Source: Paracamarosporium sp. OC-R06-R3
Taxonomy: Eukaryota; Ascomycota; Dothideomycetes; Pleosporales; Didymosphaeriaceae
Length of the DNA stretch: 64,000 nucleotides
NCBI GenBank assembly: GCA_019828545.1
Contig: JACVRA010000166.1
Coordinates: 186,001 to 250,000, forward strand
Reading direction: 5' to 3'
Shown here one piece after another: positions 44,291 through 55,684 of this stretch; the first letter of the stretch is position 1; every line of letters begins with the position of its first letter. The notes below the pieces were generated by a model. The model did no database searches and was not told the origin of the DNA. It saw only the letters and a list, made by a program, of their open reading frames with translations. The position numbers and the translations under genes were made by a program.

Positions 44291-45295
44291 ATGGCCCAAA
44301 CAGCGACCACAAACCGCATTCGCAACATTGCCATCGTGGGCGCAAAAGGGCAATCAGGCAAATACATGACTGCGGCCCTCCTCAAGAATCCAAATTTCAA
44401 AATAACGGCCCTCACCCGCAGTACCGACACTTCGTCCTTCCTTCCAGGCATCACCGCCATCCCTGTCGACTACTCCAACCCTTCGACTCTGACCACCGCC
44501 CTCAAAGGCCAAGACGCCCTCATAATCACCCTCTCCGTCCTCTCACCTCCAGACACCCAATCCAAGCTCATCGCCGCCGCCGCCGAAGCCAACGTCCCCT
44601 GGGTCCTGCCCAACGAATTCGGCGGCGACACGAACTCCCCCGTATCTGATGAAGTGCACATGGGGCCACCGAAGCGTGCAGCGCGCAAAATGATCGAGGA
44701 CCTAGGTGTGTCGTCCTGGATCGGTGTAGTGTCAGGCTTCTGGTTCGAGTACTCGCTCAGCGCGCCGGGATTCTACGGGTTTGACATTGCGAAGCGGGAG
44801 GTGACAATTTTCGACGAGGGGCTGCAAAGGTTGAATACGAGTACGTGGGCGCAGGTTGGACGGGCGGTGGCAAGCTTGCTTGCATTGCCTGTTAAAGGGG
44901 AAGGTGAGGAAATAACGTTGAGCACGTATCGTAATCGGTTTGTTTTTGTTTCGTCGTTTGCGGTGAGCCAGCGGGAGATGTGGGATTCGCTGAATAAAGT
45001 CATGAAGCTTAAGGATGAAGACTGGAATGTTACGCGCGCGAGTTCGAAGCAGAGATTTGAGGATGCGCGAAAGAGGTTTGTTGAGGGCGGTGATAGGAGG
45101 GCGTTTGCGCAGATGTTGTATACGCGTTATTTCTTCTCCGGTGAAGATGCGTCTTTGTTCGAGAAAACGAATGGGTTGGAGAATGAGAAGTTGGGTCTGC
45201 CGGTGGAGGATCTGGACGAGGCTACGAAGGTAGCCGTGGAGATGGCGGAAGATGGGTACTTTGAAAAGCTGAGCTATGCGACTAGAGTGAATTAA
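44291..45295 (+). CDS. NmrA-like / isoflavone-reductase-like NAD(P)-binding protein
   Basis: This single-exon protein has 334 residues, with ATG in ideal context (caccATGg). The Rossmann motif is VGAKGQSGKYMTAALL near residue 16. ITALTRSTDT follows, where the Arg usually reads NADP phosphate, then DALIITLSVL and NVPWVLPNEFGGDT. The family covers isoflavone/phenylcoumaran reductases and NmrA-type redox-sensing regulators (CipA-like in fungi). The usual catalytic Lys of true isoflavone reductases is not clear, so either an enzyme or a sensor is possible. It converges on the DUF2293 gene. Confidence 0.85.
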   Translation: MAQTATTNRIRNIAIVGAKGQSGKYMTAALLKNPNFKITALTRSTDTSSFLPGITAIPVDYSNPSTLTTALKGQDALIITLSVLSPPDTQSKLIAAAAEANVPWVLPNEFGGDTNSPVSDEVHMGPPKRAARKMIEDLGVSSWIGVVSGFWFEYSLSAPGFYGFDIAKREVTIFDEGLQRLNTSTWAQVGRAVASLLALPVKGEGEEITLSTYRNRFVFVSSFAVSQREMWDSLNKVMKLKDEDWNVTRASSKQRFEDARKRFVEGGDRRAFAQMLYTRYFFSGEDASLFEKTNGLENEKLGLPVEDLDEATKVAVEMAEDGYFEKLSYATRVN

Positions 45296-45473
45296 CCCAT
45301 GATGGCTCGACCGAGAGACAGCTCAATGACAGACAGATAATAGGGAAGGACACGGGAGCAAACAAATTGTACATAGATGACAGAAAGACCCAGTATACAC
45401 ATGGACGGCAGACAAGGCTTGGAATGAAAATGAGGTTTTCATCGCACAGAAATATAACTTAATTACTTACGAC

Positions 45474-46127
45474 TTAGGCATCGTCTACTTCTTCGTCTTC
45501 TGCACGGGTACCGCTTTCGAAATACCAGGACAAATCTCTCAATGTCAGCGAAAGCCTAGCTGACTGAGAACCTCACTTCCTACCTTGTGTTGTACCCCAC
45601 TCCTTCAGCATACCCTTTAGCTTCTTTTGAATTGCCTTCCGAGCAGTGTCCCTATCCATGCCCCTATCTAGTAACTTATTGTAGTTGGTATGCTTATGTC
45701 TAACATGCGCAATAACAGCGTACAGCACCTTTCGCGGAAGCGGAATCAGGTTGGTCCGTCCAACTCGCCCCGAATGTTTCTTGAAGCCATGCTTCAACAC
45801 CAGCTCCCTTTCCTGTTCCGGTATCTCGGGAAACTGTGAGTCGAGCTCAGCAGCTGCTTGGCGGATCTGGGCTATGTCGCGTTTCTCGGTAGCGAGCTTG
45901 CGGGCGGAGAGCGTTTGATTTGCCTGTGCGTGAACGTGGGATAGAATGTCTTTGGGTACGCGGATACCCAGTACTTTCTTGTTGCATTCGACGACGTATA
46001 CGGGTTTACCTGCTTCGTGGGTAAGCCGGCGGGAGTGGAGCGTCTTGTACTTGATGCCTTTCTTGAGGAATGCGTAGCCCTTGGGCATTGCTGTGTTAGG
46101 TCCGACGGTGATCTCTCGAGGGACCAT
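45474..46127 (-). CDS. DUF2293-domain protein
   Basis: Exons 46127-45584 and 45535-45474 (48-bp intron, phase 1) give 201 residues. Reading on past the donor would end at once, whereas splicing gives DLSWYFESGTRAEDEEVDDA, an acidic tail. The domain core is KKHSGRVGRTNLIPLPRKVL followed by AVIAHVRHKHTNYNKLLDRG and ARKAIQKKLKGMLKEWG, the signature of DUF2293 in ascomycetes. The N-terminal part (PKGYAFLKKGIKYKTLHSRR) is also typical. The frame stays open upstream of ATG 46127 to a tag near 46150 that could be an acceptor, so a further 5' exon is possible. Function is unknown. Confidence 0.82.
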
Positions 46128-46901
46128 TTCGAGGGGGAGAATTGTTTGCGGGGCTACAATACTGTTTTGAAACTGTCAATGTTTAGATACGCGTTGAAAG
46201 CGAGTGTGGAGATGTAGTGCTGTATTAGTTTGTGCATTATTGCTTAACAACACAATAATATCGTAGGTATCGCATCGTTCGCTTTTGTCCACTTGAGCGA
46301 CTACAAATGGGAACAAAGAACATAGTTTGGGGTGGAAGAGTTCACTGAGGTCAAAAGGCTCGACGGATCTGGGCAACGTTGAAGCTAGTTCGTAATTAGA
46401 TCGAGATGGGCTAAACTGCTTTGAGTTGCATCCACGTGAACACGCGGATGCAGGGTCCCCCACCATCCTTGGCTGTTAGCTTCTATACGCAGGCTTGTAT
46501 ATCGTGTTTTCGGCGCAGGAAGTGTTCTACTTCGAGAACTGTTATATAACCGTAGACCAATAAGACGAGATGACCGCGTTCCATTTGCTAGACGCGCTGC
46601 GTCAGCTTAAGCCCCCACAAACGCCAGGGGATTGCGGCGCTTCAGCGCAAACTCTGCTTTACCTCACGCGAACCGAACTTCTACATCCCAATCCGTATCT
46701 TCAATTTCTAGCCTTCTATTCAAGTATCAACTCGATTGCAGTCTGCGTGGTAGACGAGCTTGGACCCACTGCCGACCGTGCCGAATCCGAAACTAGGCTG
46801 AAGAAGCCCACGTACGACATATCTAGAGTCTGCGCCTAAAGGACACGACGCTACATCGACAACGTTGTTCGTCAGCGCAGTTGCGCTGAGTCGCTGGCTA
46901 A
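46128..46901. other. Intergenic, divergent promoters of the DUF2293 and Ist2 genes
   Basis: The 89-residue frame at 46570-46839 has an ATG but no family-like content and is treated as chance. A missing first exon of the DUF2293 gene could be here. Confidence 0.45.
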
Positions 46902-49353
46902 ATGCAGATTCCGGAGATCAAATCATTGCGTAGAGCAGACACCGCTTTGATAGACGACCCGACTACGGCATACATTGCTTACAATGATAAATACATCATA
47001 GTCTTCGACTTTAGCAGCCTAAGTTCGTCCCGCCGGCTATAATCCCAGAGTCTAACTGTTGACCCTAAATTAGATACCTCCGAAGCCATTGAGGAACTGA
47101 CTGCACTACTGAAAGACCTTGAATCCGTAGGTTTACAAACAGAGGTCCGTGCTGGCTACGAGGAGACGCTTCTTGTATTTGTGCAAGCACCACGCGAATT
47201 GCTCGGTAATACCGTGCATCACTCACGGTACGTGGCAGTTTCTTCTATAACCGCTCTGCAGAGCTCTAGGACGCTTTTTGGTCGTGCATATGTGGTGTCA
47301 CATGATTACGACGCGTCCGAGTTCTTGGGTGCATGAAGAACTGTTCTAAGTTTTTGGCAGAGTAAAAGACTGGCTATACGGAATCACCAAGAAACATCCA
47401 GGCGGCAACTCAAATGCCATAGTAGCCGGAGCCAACGAAGCTGAAGATCTGCAATCGTTGTACCACCTGGTGACCTGGCGAAAAGACCTTGGTGGCGCAG
47501 GCATCACCCCAGAATTCGGAAAATGGGAAAATGTCGCCTCCGCCTTTCCTCTCCACAACCCTCGTACGAATCAAAAATTACTACTTCATCTAAGTAAAAA
47601 GTTTTTTCTGGACTCGAGTGACCTCGATCAGATACGCGATCTCTGGGGTACTAAGGTGGCTTTTTACTTTGCCTTCATCCAAGATTACTTTCTCTCTCTT
47701 GCATTTCCCTGCGTCGCTGGCGTGTTGGCTTGGGCCTTTTTGCCAAAGTATTCGCTTGTATTCGCTGTCGTCATTGGTGCGTGGTGCACCGTGTTTTTGG
47801 AATACTGGAAGATCAGAGAAGTAGATCTATCGATCCGCTGGAACGTACGAGGAGTCGGAAAACTGAAAGTCAACAGGCCTCAGTTTCAATATGAGAAAGA
47901 AATCGTTGACGACGCTGGCCGAGTCCAACAATATTTCCCTAGGTGGAAGCGGATCATGAGGCAGTTGACTGTTGTGCCTTTCTTGGTGTTGAGCACTATA
48001 TTGCTTTGTTTCGTCATTGTCACCGTCTTTGCACTAGAGACTTTCATTGTTGAAGGTTATGACGGACCGTACGACTATTATCTGGTGAGTCACTCTTGTG
48101 GTACTGACACGAGCTTGTCAACACGTGCTGGTTTAAGTCTCTACACTTCTCTGTAATGCAAACGTGATGTTTCATATGCTGACAGCATTCAGGAGTACGT
48201 TCCTACTGTTGTACTTGCCCTCTTTCTTCCGTTCATCAACAACTATCTTGAGAAGCTGGCCGCTCGACTTACCGAATACGAAAACCATCGCACGGAAGAC
48301 TATTACGAAATGTCTTTGACACAGAAGAATTTTGTGCTACAATCTATTTCGAACTACTTGCCTATCTTTCTGACTGCGTTTGTCTACGTACCATTCGGAC
48401 AGATTTTCATCCCACACCTACGAACCTACATTCTTTCCCTTGCAGGCGTAGCTGCAGACCCGAACTTCACCTTCCATGTCGACCCCAATAAGCTCCGCAA
48501 CGAAGTCATTACGTTGACCGTCACGGGCCAAGTCTCAAGCGCAATCGAGGAACTCGCCCTACCCTACCTCAAGAATAATGTCAGAGACTGGTGGCGCACC
48601 TATCGCACCACGCACACGTTTGCCATAGGCGGTCAGACAAAGTTTGTCAAAGGTGACGATCCCATGGAGGCTAGATTTCTCCGTCGCGTCCGCAAGCAGG
48701 CCGCCCTTGCGCCCTACGACGTCCACGAAGACATAGCCGAAATGGTGCTCCAGTTTGGCTATCTCGCGCTATTTAGCCCCGTGTGGCCACTAATTCCCAT
48801 CGGTTTCTTCATCAACAATTGGTTTGAACTGCGCGCCGACATCATCAAGATTACCATTGAGCACCAGCGTCCGGCTCCTATCCGGAACGATGGTATTGGT
48901 CCTTGGGTTGCGAGTTTGGAAGCCTTGACTTGGCTTGGCAGTCTTACATCTGCGGCAATTGTGCACCTTTTCGGTTTCCGAAACTCCACTATTTACGGGT
49001 TTAACACGTGGTGGACATTACCCATCACTATCTTTGCATCGGAGCACATCTTCCTTGGATTCAGAGCTGGGGTGCGGTGGGCATTGCACGCCATTGGCTC
49101 AGAGCACATTCGGAAGGAGAGGGCCGAGTTGTATGCAGAGAGAAAGAAGCATTTGGATGAGTTAGAGGCTAGCTTAGCCAAGAGAGGCCATTTGGACGTC
49201 GTAGAGAGGGAGCGCAGGAAGAGTGTAAGGATGACGGCCGCTGATGTCTTCTGGACGAGGCAAGTGGAGGAAGGCGCGAGCTTAAGAGCGGGTGCAGGCA
49301 TGATCCGCGCACTGAAAGGGACAGATTTGGACGGGCTACTTAAAGAAGAATGA
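46902..49353 (+). CDS. ist2: Ist2-like anoctamin/TMEM16 membrane protein
   Basis: Four exons, 46902-47022, 47074-47227, 47361-48084 and 48193-49353, give 719 residues. The N-terminal cytosolic domain reads YIIVFDFSSLNTSEAIEELT, then GLQTEVRAGYEETLLVFVQA and VKDWLYGI. AGITPEFGKWENV and DLDQIRDLWGTKVAFYFAFI lead into eight to ten hydrophobic segments. EFxxR-type anoctamin features (NYLEKLAARLTEYENHRTED) and LFSPVWPLIPIGFFINNWFE are diagnostic. The basic C-terminal tail (after about residue 625) is much shorter than the long tether of yeast Ist2. Ist2 tethers cortical ER to plasma membrane and belongs to a family of scramblases/channels. The first donor is an unusual gttcgt. Confidence 0.9.
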
Positions 49354-49449
49354 TGACGAGACTAGAACGACTGACGAGATCTTTACTACGTATGACACGA
49401 CAAGTATGTACGCTTAAACTAGTATATACATAATCCCCCATGAAAGTCT

Positions 49450-50509
49450 CTAAGCCGCATTGATAGCAGCAAGCACAGTGTTGTACGCCGTCTTCGCCTT
49501 GTACGACGAATCGAACAACAAGGGGTTGCCCGAAGGCCTCCAGGAGTCGCTGTCGCGGACACCCCAGACAGTGATACCAACACAGTTGGCCTGCTTCATG
49601 CACGCATTGACGACATTCGTCCAATCCGCCTGCTGCGCATTCTGAATATCGACCTCAGTCAACGCACACTCGGGTGCAGCCGCACACAGCGCCGCCATCG
49701 CAGCCGGCGCATTCGCGCCCTGTCCTGCAGTCAAGTGTCCCTGCGAACCAATGCCGTCGATCGGGATACCCGCCGCGATCCATGACTTCACATTCCGTAT
49801 CATTCCCTGCGTCTTAGCGTTGCTCGCCGAGTCCAGATTGTAATCGTTGATGTACAGCTTCGCATCCGGATCAGCGGCCTTAGCTGTCTCGAATGCAATG
49901 CGGACGAAGTCCTGGCCGAGCACATTGTAGAAGACGGACGAGCGGAAAGACCCATCCTCATTGAACATCTCGTTGATGACATCCCAGGCGTAGATCTTGC
50001 CTTTGTAGCGGCCGAGCAGGGTGTTGATGTGGTTCTGCATGACGGAAGTAAGGGTGGCTTTGTCGCGGATGGAAGAGACCCAGGAGGGGAGTTGCGAGTG
50101 CCAGACGGTGGTGTGGCCACGGATAAGCTTGTTGTTGTCGGTCGCGAACTTGACAGTTTGGTCGGCGTTGCCGAAGTTGAAGTTGCCCTTGGAGGACTCG
50201 GTGGCGTCCCATTTCATGCTGGGAGCGTGTTAGTATCAGGTAGTGGTTTTGGTGATTGTCGGATGAATGAGTGTACCTGTTTTCCGGTGTGACTTGGCCG
50301 AAGTTCGCTTTGATAATGGCGGAGTTGGAACCCGCGTTCAAGCGGCCGGGGTCGGTGCAGGTACCGAAGTACTTCTTTCCCTTAGCTACCATAGCATCAG
50401 AAATGCTCTGAGCGGCCTGGCGCTCGTCGAAGACTGGCTCTGGCTCTGCCACAGGGAAGGCAGATACCAGAGCGCTGGCGGAGAGGACTGTGACGAGGGA
50501 GAACTTCAT
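49450..50509 (-). CDS. Secreted GH10 endo-1,4-beta-xylanase
   Basis: Exons 50509-50277 and 50218-49450 (58-bp intron, phase 2) join as [19 protein letters not shown] and give 333 residues. The start is a signal peptide ([20 protein letters not shown]), followed by a short propeptide ending DERQ and the mature GH10 barrel. [13 protein letters not shown], the acid/base site [29 protein letters not shown] and the nucleophile site [10 protein letters not shown] are all present, as is [19 protein letters not shown]. No cellulose-binding module is attached. The enzyme cuts xylan backbones outside the cell. A TATAAA at 50575-50570 and a GGCTAAA upstream fit inducible control. Confidence 0.96.
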
Positions 50510-50569
50510 GGTTGCTGATTGATGACCGGTAGCTGAAGAGATGGTAGTCAAAGGCCACGTCCCATACCC

Positions 50570-50575
50570 TTTATA
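50570..50575 (-). promoter_or_regulatory. TATA box of the GH10 xylanase gene
   Basis: TATAAA on the minus strand, about 60 bp before the ATG, within CAGTATAAAGGG. Confidence 0.6.
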
Positions 50576-50886
50576 CTGTCCTCCGAGCTAGGAAACGAAA
50601 ATAGTCTTAACCGCCACATGATCCTATACCCAAAATAACCATTCATTTCTAGACGGAGTACTCTCGGTCATGGTAGAATGTGGAGGTAGTGGCGCACTAG
50701 AGATAGGCTTGATTAAATCCCATGGGGTATCGCTGCCGGCCACCAGAACCCGGAGCCGCCATCAATATCTGAAGCATGGCCTGTGCAACCGAATTTCTGG
50801 TATGGAAGTTTCGTCTTATCCAAAAACGGCCTCTTTACGGTTGATGAGGCTCTGGGCGTTCTGCGATATATGGCAATTCCCTATCA

Positions 50887-50893
50887 GGCTAAA
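50887..50893 (+). promoter_or_regulatory. Possible XlnR/Xyr1 site upstream of the xylanase
   Basis: GGCTAAA is the consensus for the fungal xylanolytic activator and lies about 380 bp upstream of the xylanase start. A 7-bp match can occur by chance. Confidence 0.3.
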
Positions 50894-52036
50894 TTCATAC
50901 CGGGGCCTTCCCGGTCAGATGAACAATCATGGCCTTGAATTCCCATAGTATCCGAGGAATTTGTTTCGTCTCAGTGTCAAAGACGTGGGGATCAGCTACA
51001 CACGCTTTTACAATTCGTGGAAAAACTCTGAGCGCAATTTCGTAAGTGGCCAAAGTTCAGGATATCTAAGGTAAGATCTCACGATGCGCAGGCTAAGCGT
51101 GATATTGTGGAGAACCTTGGACCGTCTTCCATTCGATGTTCGCCGATAACAGGACTAGCTGTGCGGGACGAAGGGAGACATCGACGAAGGGTCGAATACT
51201 AGGTCTAGCGCTTCAAAGTCCTCGGCTTCCGCATCGCCCGTCCGTTAGAAATACGCGCGCTCTGACGCCCGATACACAATCGTGAGTCTGCTGCTATTTT
51301 GGAGATGGGTGTGAGTGTGTGAAAGCTATGAGGATTTTTGGTGCAATTGATAGCGATATCTGTGTTCTCACGGTGGCAACAAGTTCTTCGAATCGAACTT
51401 ATGCCGCAGTGCAGCTGCAAGCTAAAAATCAGCAACAACATAATGCTTCTCAGACCAGCTTACAACGAGTTCCTGAACCGATCAACGTAGTACATTGTGG
51501 GGCCCCACAATTTCCAGGGGGTTAAGTAATATTGAAGCGCTGTCCTTATAATGCGTCAATATCAGTAGGGCAGACGTACGCAGAAGAATCCTATCATGTT
51601 CTTCAACAAAAAGAAAACCTAATGTTACTGATCCGAACACAAGTTGCCGATGCTAGATTTCAAAGCGCAGGATTCTCTTTCTATTCTGTATTTTTGGGCC
51701 GCACGGAGGAAAACAAACCTCATACAGGTGTTCCGTGCGCTCATGAATACACAATATTGTACTGCTTTGCCTTCACGCATGAACGTGTATCTTATTCTTT
51801 CGTGGGAATACCTACCGAAAGACTACATATAAGCATTTGCTCCGTCAATGACCGCTCTTCAAATGTTGTTCCTTTCGCGGGCGCAATCCTCGACGTATAG
51901 TATGGCGTCGCTGTGATGGGTATTCTCGCAATATCTCACTGGCGTTCTGTACTTGTCTCAAAGGGGAGATCTTGGGCATCCAACCTTGAGGTTTCCATTC
52001 TCTTTCTTTTGAAACCACTATTCGATCCGGATCACG
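50894..52036. other. Intergenic, no gene seen
   Basis: The rest of the 1.5-kb gap. A GTGGGG (near 50986) could be a CreA-type site. Open frames such as 51532-51900 lack an ATG start or similarity. Confidence 0.45.
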
Positions 52037-52617
52037 CTATTCTCCAGGTATAGTGTGCGTTGCTAGCAGCCTTCCAGTGATGCTAATTGCAGGAAATCCT
52101 CTGCATCCACGATTATGCGCCATGAAGACAATCTTCAGACGACAAGCGTTCAAGATAGACTGGGCGTTGGCACGAGTGATCGGGTGAGTAGCAGAGTCAG
52201 ATACTGAGGAACTCGTGAAGCTCATGGGACTCGTCGATGCGGCAGAGACTGAAGCACTTTCGGAATGGGAAGAGAAGGACTGGGCACAAGTTTGGTAGCT
52301 AACAAGTAGGTAGCGGTCATCTTGCGTGAAATTATGAACGGTGTGGCTCGAGTCCGCAGGTGATGACAGTTGTACAGTATGCGAATGACCATCCGATTTG
52401 TCATCTTCGGCGTCATCGAGTCTGAAAATTATATTAGCAAATTCACCCCCACAAGATTTTTGGTGGTGGACTGTCTACACAACAACCCATGTGGGCTTAC
52501 TAACCTGATCTCAGCTACCTCGCTCGGGTTTTTAAATGACCATAGTGAGTCGGTCTCCATTGAATCGCCTCCGTTATGCCTCGCTGGATGAGAGTGCGCG
52601 GCACGTGGCCGAGACAT
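52037..52617 (-). CDS. Unknown two-exon protein, 165 residues
   Basis: Exons 52617-52505 and 52421-52037 (83-bp intron gttagt...ttcag, phase 2) join as PSEVAEIRLDDAEDDKSDGH, keeping an open frame of 385 nt in exon 2. The protein starts MSRPRAAHSHPARHNGGDS. It is rich in Ser, Asp and His up to about residue 110 and ends with a more ordered block (ANAQSILNACRLKIVFMAH, NRGCRGFPAISITGRL). The even splice fit and the Asp/Ser composition suggest a real gene. No family is recognised; there is no signal peptide or membrane segment. It could be a fragment of a longer regulator. Confidence 0.5.
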
Positions 52618-52969
52618 ACTGACAATATAGGGAATTATCTTATAAACAAACGAACGTAGAAATTGCACGGGATAAAACTGGTGTGGAGTGAATGCTGGTA
52701 TCGGAGGGTAGAGACGCAATGCTGTCACGGAGGCGATAACAACATTGTTGTACAAGGGAAGGCGCGAATGGCAGTTACTAGCAAACTTGACTAAGCAGTG
52801 GTGCCTACCTTATCTGAACTGATTGGCACGATAGATGCGCTAATATACAAAAACACAGAATTCTCAATGAACCTTCTCTACAGCCATAAGTGGAATTGTT
52901 GTAGAAGACATACTACCATTGATCATGACCGGAATTATCACCTTTGGCATCTAACCATATCTCAGGCCA
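52618..52969. other. Intergenic, no gene seen
   Basis: Promoter side of the unknown gene and 3' side of the aldo-keto reductase gene. Confidence 0.5.
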
Positions 52970-54062
52970 CTACTTGCTCTCAAGCTCCGGGCTGTCCCCG
53001 AAACATCCAGCAAGGATAGATTCAGGATAGCGAGCACCTTTCGCTCCACCCACCGCTTCCAAACCTTTTCTAACCCGTTTCTCGTCCTCTTCAGTGAAAT
53101 TCACTTTAGCTGCTCCAGCATTTTCGAGCAAGTATTTCACACGCTTTGTACCCGGTATCGGAATGAAATCTAATATTTGCGTTAGTCATAGTTATCGAAA
53201 AGCATGAGGTGATAGTTCACTCACCATCACCCTGAGCAAGAACCCAAGCCAGAGCTACCTGTCCAGTCGTACATCCCTTCTCCTTTGCGAGGTCTTCGAA
53301 GATCTGAACCAACTTAAGATTTCCTGGGAAGTTTTCCTCTGAAAACCGAGGGTGCATGCGAGGGCGAGGATCATTTGGAGGGAAGTCGTCTCTGCTCTTG
53401 ATCGTACCGGACAGGAACCCGCGACCCAGAGGCGAGTATGGCACGATTGTGACACCGAGCTTACGCGCCACATCCAAGAAACCCGTTTCTTCGATTTCCA
53501 TGGCGAAAGGCGAGAACTCCATCTGCACTGCGTCGATCTGGTGCACCTTGCAAGCTCGCTCCAACGTCCGTGAAGAACACTCTGAGAGCCCTATATGACG
53601 AATCTTGCCCTGGGTTTTCAACTCAACTAACGCCTCAATAGTCTTCTCAATCGGCACCGTTGGATCGATTCTGTGTACGTAGTAGAGGTCGATATGATCC
53701 GTACCCAAGGCCTTCAAACTTTTCTCGATAGCTTCCCGCACATACTCTGGACTTCCGTTCACCTCGACATGACCAAAACCTTTGGATCCATGCTTGCAGC
53801 CGAATTTTGTAGCCAGGAAGATCTCGTTGCGACGGCCTGTCTTGCTGAACCATTTCCCAAGAAGCTCCTCGTTGTCTAGGTAGAAGTCGCTTGTGTCCCA
53901 GAACGTAACACCCAAGTCGGCAGCTTTGGTGAGAGTCGCAAATATCTCTTCCTCGTCGCGTTGTGCCCCGGTGAGGGCGGATACAGACATGCCCATACAG
54001 CCAAGGCCGAGAGCAGAGACGGAGGTGCCGCCAATTTTGCGTTGGGGGAAAGAGGCAGACAT
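52970..54062 (-). CDS. Aldo-keto reductase (AKR13/YakC-like)
   Basis: Exons 54062-53225 and 53169-52970 (55-bp intron, phase 1) join as LAQGDDFIPIPGTKRVKYLL and give 345 residues. The catalytic tetrad is visible: Asp and Tyr in TFWDTSDFYLDNEELLG, Lys in IFLATKFG, His in LYYVHRIDP. GLSECSSRTLERA and the NADP-binding SPLGRGFLSGTIKSRDDFP follow, and the C-terminal IPGTKR contacts the 2'-phosphate. The length and order match fungal pyridoxal-reductase-like / YakC proteins, cytosolic NADPH-dependent reductases of aldehydes. The physiological substrate is unknown. Confidence 0.93.
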
Positions 54063-55048
54063 TGTAGGTATGTTGGTATATGTAGTTAGATTGAAGTAGA
54101 AACTGGTGCTTGAAGGTATTGAAGGTGATGAGAGGAAGTGGTGGTAGTGTAAGATTGTAGTGTAAGATTGTAATGATGTTGTTGATGCTGGGTCAACCTA
54201 CGACTATATATACAATATCTCAATTCAAATGACTCTAACGAATCCGTCCGCGTAAAGGAGATAAGAATCTAAAAGCCACATATTTTACCCGTCCGTCAGA
54301 TTTTTCAACATTGTCAAACAGTAACTGCGCGTCACGATGCACGACCTGAAGTTCACGGCGCAGAATGCTTCCTTATTCAGTTAGCGCTACGAGGCTTGAA
54401 GGGGAACGGCCGTGGCACTACGCCGGAAGGGTGACTAGGGCGGTCGGATTAGCGCAATCGGAACAAAGTGGGCAGGGATGTTCAAGAAGATTCGCTAAGT
54501 CCTAATTCCGCGGTCTGAAGTAATACCCTGCGAGTCGATCGTCGGTCGTCGGCGTGCAATTAAGTACCGTACGCATGCAGGACGATGTATGGTATAGTAT
54601 GTGAAGTTATAGTCACTGAGGTTGTGCTGTATAGAACGGCGAGGTATGGCCAGGACACATGGCCATCCTCTCATATCGTAGACCACGCATGATCTTCGAA
54701 TCCGGACTACAGTATATAATACTCGCACTCAGTCTATTTCGAGAAGGGAATACGCTCCACGAAAAGGTTTAATCAATTCTATTTCTCATGCTTTGCTAGG
54801 TCCTCAAGACGACATGGCAACATCCTAAGTAAACCCCACTCCTCCACTCTCCAGCACCCAAAAGAACAACACTCCTAAAGAACGCCATCTAGGGATCTCA
54901 ACATGATGTATATGAGCGCCAGATATATATACAAAACGTCTGTGAACCTGCGTAGCGCAGCTCGAAATCGAAACCCGGTAGTTATGTTATCGTACGAATC
55001 ATCTCACAGCAATGATCTCTGGTTTGATCGCCATTCAGTCAGGCATGT
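54063..55048. other. Intergenic, no gene seen; short tandem near 54150-54175
   Basis: Promoter of the aldo-keto reductase, with AT-rich tatatata near 54205 and a duplicated GTGTAAGATTGTA. No coding sequence is supported. Confidence 0.5.
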
Positions 55049-55684
55049 CTACTGATTAGCTCCAGTAGCACGTGGTGCAGCAATACGGGAGCTTGAATCA
55101 AAACCGGGCGGTAGCTTCGAGAATTTCAGCTCAGTAGGCCCATTTTCAGGAGCATCCGAGGGCACACCCGAAGGTAGTGACCCCGAAGGACGAGCTCCCG
55201 AAGGCTTCGACGGCAGACTAACGCTTGCGAGTGAATTAGAGGAAGGGGCAGGGGCTTTCTGACGGCGCGCGATACCAGTAGCTCTCCTTGTTGCACTGGG
55301 CCCGTCGCTAGGAGGCGGACCTGAAGGGATTGCTGTTCCACTCGGGACAGGTCCGGAGAGCGGAGGTCCAACGCTGGTGACCACTTCTGGAGGTACGGTC
55401 TGTTGCTCCTGTCGTTTACTACCCAGGAGGGAGAGGGGTGGTAGGGAGTCGGGTGGTGCTTGCGAAGGAGCGCCTGACTGACTGCTGGGTACGGCTCCGG
55501 TGGGCGCGGCGACTCCAGAGGAGAGTGCAGGAGGACCTGATGGAGCAGATGGTCGAACTGTGCCTTTGGCGATCCCACATGGTGCTGCGCGGGTTCGTGC
55601 GCTGGTTTTTGTGGATGTGAGGGATTGCGATGTGGCAAGGCCGGTGATAGCCAGCGCGCATGCGATGCGGGTGAGGCTGACCAT
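55049..55684 (-). CDS. Secreted Pro/Ser-rich protein with dibasic sites
   Basis: The single-exon protein has 211 residues. ATG 55684 is followed by a clear signal peptide (MVSLTRIACALAITGLATSQ). The mature part is about half Ser, Pro, Gly, Ala and Thr, with repeated GPP, PSG and SGP turns and only one cysteine, so it is extended and probably O-glycosylated. Dibasic sites occur at GSKRQEQ, ATRRATG and IARRQKA, which a Kex2-type protease could cut. No known domain is present. It may be a cell-wall or matrix protein, or a precursor of secreted peptides; neither is shown. Confidence 0.65.
   Translation of the reverse strand: MVSLTRIACALAITGLATSQSLTSTKTSARTRAAPCGIAKGTVRPSAPSGPPALSSGVAAPTGAVPSSQSGAPSQAPPDSLPPLSLLGSKRQEQQTVPPEVVTSVGPPLSGPVPSGTAIPSGPPPSDGPSATRRATGIARRQKAPAPSSNSLASVSLPSKPSGARPSGSLPSGVPSDAPENGPTELKFSKLPPGFDSSSRIAAPRATGANQ

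Noticed and set aside
46570..46839. 89-codon ATG frame upstream of the Ist2 gene
   Set aside because: No family-like segment and no splice link to the Ist2 exons, whose own ATG is at 46902.
51532..51900. 122-codon frame in the gap after the xylanase
   Set aside because: It begins without an ATG, has uneven composition and no recognised motif.
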